Below, in pieces: positions 60,893 to 64,000 of a DNA stretch of 64,000 nt. The stretch is from Didymella arachidicola (taxonomy: Eukaryota > Ascomycota > Dothideomycetes > Pleosporales > Didymellaceae), in contig CM049985.1 in assembly GCA_016630955.3 (NCBI GenBank), positions 930,001 to 994,000 of the forward strand, given 5' to 3'. A program made the position numbers and the translations under genes. The notes under the pieces were generated by a model that was not told where the DNA came from, made no database searches, and saw nothing but the letters and a program-made list of their open reading frames with translations. Position 1 is the stretch's first letter, and each line of letters opens with the position of its first letter.

Positions 60893-61315
60893 CCCTATAG
60901 GCAAAAGAATTAATAGGCAAGAGAATTACTAAAATTAACTAAGGAAAATTAAAAATATAGGGGTCTATATCTTAGAATCTATATATTAGAATCTTCTAAA
61001 AAATTTTATAGCTAGGTAATATATATATAAAGATTAACATCTTAGAATCTTAGAGTACTAGGCCTAATATAATAGAAGTTTTTTTTATTTTATTAGAAAA
61101 TTTTAGTACACTTTTCTAAAACTTTAATAACTATTCCTCCTTTAGGCCTAGGTTTCTAAGACTCTAGAATAATTATATATATATAGATATAGCTAAGGTA
61201 TTAAATTTATAGAATATTCTATTAGGTAGATTCTAAGATATAGACCCCTATATTTTTAATTTTTCTTAGTTAATTTTAGTAATTCTCTTACCTTTTAATT
61301 TTCTTACCTATAGGG
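60893..61315. mobile_element. AT-rich inverted-repeat element (MITE-like)
   Basis: About 423 bp with TA at 60891-60892 and 61316-61317. The ends read CCCTATAGGCAAAAGAATTA and CCCTATAGGTAAGAAAATTA and stay similar for roughly 90 bp, through AATATAGGGGTCTATATCTT. No coding capacity. The ends differ from all other elements in the window, so it is a separate family, now strongly AT-biased. Confidence 0.75.
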
Positions 61316-61317
61316 TA

Positions 61318-61653
61318 TATTATATATCTTTCTATTATTTTTATAAAGGTATTAGTAGTAGTTAGAATTTTAGTATAGTTTTAGTAAAAGTAGGTAGCTT
61401 ACCTATATAAATAACTTACCTCTAAGGTATATTATACTTTTATTTTATATTAAGCTATTAGTATTATTAATCTACTTTTATATATAGTATTATATTATCT
61501 ATATTTTTCTTTAATATATATATATATACTAAATAGTGTAGTATACTAAGTAGCGCACCTAAATTTACTAAAGAAAATTAATAATCTAAAGCTTAATAAC
61601 TCTAGCGCTATTTTATTTAATATTTTAAGATTTAAATCTATATTTTCTATATA
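61318..61653. other. AT-rich, no gene
   Basis: Very AT-rich. CTTACCTATATAAATAACTT near 61395 and the CTAAGGTATATTATA that follows may be another decayed terminal repeat. Otherwise nothing is seen. Confidence 0.4.
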
Positions 61654-63502
61654 ACGTGTTTTATCACCGAGCGGGCCACTATCACCGAGTGGGCCGCCCT
61701 CACCAACATCGCGTCTCTTACCGTCTATTACAGTCATGTCACCACAACACAACGCGCAATTAACCTACAACGAAGGCACACTATACCTTGCCATCCAGGC
61801 TACAAAAGGTCCTGTGCCTAATAGTACAAGACACGCGTCTAAAGCATTTGACGTCCCCCGAACAACGCTCCAACGACGACGCGACGGAAAGCCTTCACGA
61901 CGCGATACCGAGCCCAACTCAAAGAAGCTAAAGAAGACAGAGGAGGAGGCAATAGTGAGACGTATACTTGAGCTGGACGAGCGAGGGATAGGCGCTACAA
62001 GGACTATGGTGGAAGAAATGGCCAATGATCTACTTGCTGCGCGCGGTGAAGGACCTGTTGGCAAGTGCTGGGTAGACAGGTTCAGAACGCGTACCAAAGA
62101 AGTCAAGCTTCGGCGCAGCCGTCCATACGATCGACAGCGAGCTCTGAACGAAGACGCACGCGTCATAACGCCCTGGTTCGAGCTGGTGAGGAAGACAAAG
62201 GAGAAGTACGGCATCCTTAATAAAGACACATACAATTTTAATGAGTCTGGGTTCATGATGGGCATAATATGCGCTCAGATGGTCTTTACAGGCTCTGAGA
62301 AGCGTACCAATCCAAAGAAGATACAGCCAGGCAACCGTGACTGGGTCACAATCATCCAGGGCATCTGCGCTGCTGGCTGGGCTATCCCGCCCTTCATTAT
62401 CTTTGGTGGCAAGGTCCTTATATCAAGCTGGTACCCAGGCCTGCCTCGGGAATGGGTAATTGAAACAAGCGCCAACGGCTGGACAACAAATGAACTTGGT
62501 CTAAAGTGGTTGAAGCACTTTGACGCGCATACAAAGGAGCGTACTGTGGGTACGTACCGTCTACTAATTGTAGACGGCCACGAGAGCCACAACTCTGCTG
62601 CATTTCATCAATATTGCACAGAACACAAGATTATTACCTTGTGTATGCCCCCACACTCGTCGCACCTGTTGCAGCCGCTTGACGTGGGCTGTTTTGCCCC
62701 CTTGAAGCGGGCGTACTACGCTGAGATCGACAGCTGGACAAGGTACTCTGTCACGCAAGTTAAGAAAGAGACGTTCTTGCCAGCCTTTCGCATTGCTTTC
62801 GACAAGGCAATTACAACAGAAAATATCCTGGCAAGCTTCAGAGGCGCTGGTTTAGTTCCTTACGATCCAGAGCGAGTGCTATCAAAGCTTGATGTGGTGG
62901 TTCGCACGCCAACACCTCCACCACCAGAGGCCACCCCATGGGAGTCTAAAACACCAGCTACAATAAAAGAGATAGAGGCGCAATCAACGCTAGTTCGTGA
63001 GCGCATACAAAGGCACAGAGAATCACCTATCTCTCCTCTTCTGCAAGCAGTTGACTCGCTTGCAAAAGGCATGGCTATTATAGGTCATAATTCGGTGTTG
63101 CAGGCTCGGGAACTGGCAGGGCTTCGGAAGTCAATTAACGCGTTAACAGAGCAGCGCAGTCGCAAAAGAAGGTATATTCGGACAGAGGAGAGTCTTACAG
63201 TGGGTGACGTACAGGACTTAATGGCTGGGAAGGACGGTGGCGGTAAGGAGGCAGCCGAACAGCATGCAAAGCGGGTGCGCAAAGAGAGGCACTGTGGACG
63301 TTGTGGCAAGACTGGCCACAACACGCGCACCTGCACTGTTGAGATTGTAGAGTCAGATAATAGCAACGCTTCTGAAGAATAACATAAGATAGATAATATA
63401 TTTGCGCAGTGTTGTGGTTAAGTGTAATAGACGTGTAACAGACGTGATGTTGGTAAGGGCGGCCCACTCGGTGATGGTGGCCCGCTCGGTGATAAAACAC
63501 GT
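61654..63502 (+). mobile_element. Transposon E: Fot/pogo-type, open frame
   Basis: 1,849 bp flanked by TA (61652-61653, 63503-63504). The ends start ACGTGTTTTATCACCGAGCG and match at about 65 of 68 positions. Each repeat has two units (ACCGAGCGGGCCAC then ACCGAGTGGGCCGCC). It lies in AT-rich decayed DNA but is itself not AT-biased. Confidence 0.9.
61736..63382 (+). CDS. Fot/pogo-like transposase E with Asp-to-Asn at the first catalytic site
   Basis: 548 residues, no stop. Layout as in the 3505-5157 copy: helix-turn-helix, CENP-B-like region, DDE_1 domain, and CCHC knuckle CGRCGKTGHNTRTC near the end. The second and third Asp are kept (LLIVDGHESH, LQPLDVGCF), but the first motif is NFNESGF: residue 169 is Asn (AAT, 62240-62242) where all other open copies have Asp. 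In this family that Asp binds the catalytic metal, so cleavage should be lost while DNA binding may remain. Confidence 0.9.
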   Translation: MSPQHNAQLTYNEGTLYLAIQATKGPVPNSTRHASKAFDVPRTTLQRRRDGKPSRRDTEPNSKKLKKTEEEAIVRRILELDERGIGATRTMVEEMANDLLAARGEGPVGKCWVDRFRTRTKEVKLRRSRPYDRQRALNEDARVITPWFELVRKTKEKYGILNKDTYNFNESGFMMGIICAQMVFTGSEKRTNPKKIQPGNRDWVTIIQGICAAGWAIPPFIIFGGKVLISSWYPGLPREWVIETSANGWTTNELGLKWLKHFDAHTKERTVGTYRLLIVDGHESHNSAAFHQYCTEHKIITLCMPPHSSHLLQPLDVGCFAPLKRAYYAEIDSWTRYSVTQVKKETFLPAFRIAFDKAITTENILASFRGAGLVPYDPERVLSKLDVVVRTPTPPPPEATPWESKTPATIKEIEAQSTLVRERIQRHRESPISPLLQAVDSLAKGMAIIGHNSVLQARELAGLRKSINALTEQRSRKRRYIRTEESLTVGDVQDLMAGKDGGGKEAAEQHAKRVRKERHCGRCGKTGHNTRTCTVEIVESDNSNASEE

Positions 63503-63504
63503 TA

Positions 63505-63799
63505 TATAAGCTTTAATATATTAAAAGAATTTAAGCTCTATCTATACTAGCTTAATAGATATAGAAAAGTAGGTTTAAATAATCTCTATAATTAACTATA
63601 TCTTAAATAACTTCTTTTCTATTCTAGCTAGACCTTCTAAACTTTAGAAATAGCTTCTTTAGACACTTATAGTACTATTATAAAAGTTTTAGAATTTATT
63701 ATTTAGTATAGCAAGAGTTAATTAGCTATAAGAAACGTAATTTAATTAGTAAATCTAGGTGCGCTGCTTGCTATTTATATATGTTAATAATTTTAATTA
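63505..63799. repeat. Decayed copy of the 60410 MITE family
   Basis: AGTAGGTTTAAATAATCTCT near 63570 corresponds to AGTGGGTCTAAATAATCCCT in the reverse complement of the 60410-60843 MITE, and AGTAAATCTAGGTGCGCTGC near 63758 resembles the MITE end. The changes are largely C-to-T. No gene. Confidence 0.6.
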
Positions 63800-63801
63800 T
63801 A

Positions 63802-64000
63802 ACGTACCTCACGGGCGAGCCGCCCACACGGGCGAGTCGCCCACTTTTGCCAAGACCCCACCAAAACACTATCACCACTCCAATGCCACCACAACAGCAC
63901 CAGCCTAACGCGTTAAAAGAGCGTCAGATACAGCTTGCGCTTTGGGCTCTTGAACAAGACGCAAAGCTCTCTGTGCGACGCGCTGCAGCTATCTACAACG
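63802..64000 (+). mobile_element. Transposon O: Fot/pogo-type, cut by the window end
   Basis: Begins after TA (63800-63801) with ACGTACCTCACGGGCGAGCC and two units (GGGCGAGCCGCCCACAC, GGGCGAGTCGCCCAC), followed by TTTTGCCAAGACCCCACC as in B and C. Confidence 0.85.
63883..64000 (+). CDS. Transposase O, N-terminal fragment (partial)
   Basis: ATG at 63883, open to the window end (39 codons). MPPQQHQPNALKERQIQLAL and the helix-turn-helix start RRAAAIYN match the N-terminus of the transposases at 3505 and 2877. The glutamine codons hit by stops in transposase A are intact here. Confidence 0.8.
   Translation, partial: MPPQQHQPNALKERQIQLALWALEQDAKLSVRRAAAIYN

Overview
Filamentous ascomycete (Pezizomycotina) DNA. 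Support: 47-120 bp GT-AG introns in the host genes, a PL3 pectate lyase, a HET-domain relic, a C2H2 plus fungal-specific transcription factor, Fot1/pogo-type DNA transposons, a Tad-like non-LTR retrotransposon with RNase H, and C-to-T decay at CpA that looks like repeat-induced point mutation (RIP). A plant-associated Dothideomycete is plausible, but this is inference.

Layout. 1-5.3 kb: three Fot/pogo elements; the one at 3425-5288 is structurally intact. 5.3-24.7 kb: mainly host DNA, with a Tourist-like MITE, a secreted BBE-type FAD oxidase, an SDR, an F-box-like protein, a type II membrane glycosyltransferase, a membrane-anchored amidase, methylthioadenosine phosphorylase, a HET-domain pseudogene and a PL3 pectate lyase. 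24.75-40.1 kb: a train of DNA transposons (F, G, H, G2, J/L), most meeting end to end at single shared TA dinucleotides; H carries two LINE insertions. 40.1-42.6 kb: an NTF2-like protein gene and an SDR. 42.65-46.39 kb: transposon D with transposon C nested in the last codons of its transposase. 46.54-55.57 kb: transposon I/K, broken by a SINE-like element and a full-length two-ORF LINE inserted at the same codon position. 55.6-60.1 kb: an MDR dehydrogenase and a C2H2 transcription factor. 60.1-64 kb: AT-rich, RIP-like MITEs, transposon E (open frame but first catalytic Asp replaced by Asn) and the start of transposon O.

The mobile elements interact. (i) The LINE and a short parasite sharing its 3' end have entered the same conserved spot of the H/I/K transposase gene in at least three events. 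(ii) The DNA transposons have TIRs built from one to three short units with a common GCGAG-like core and a family-specific suffix. (iii) They repeatedly integrate at the TA bordering another element. (iv) Several have lost a catalytic Asp, while old copies carry CpA-to-TpA stops and the LINE copies are nearly identical and look unmutated. All functional statements are read from sequence and family knowledge; no searches were run.
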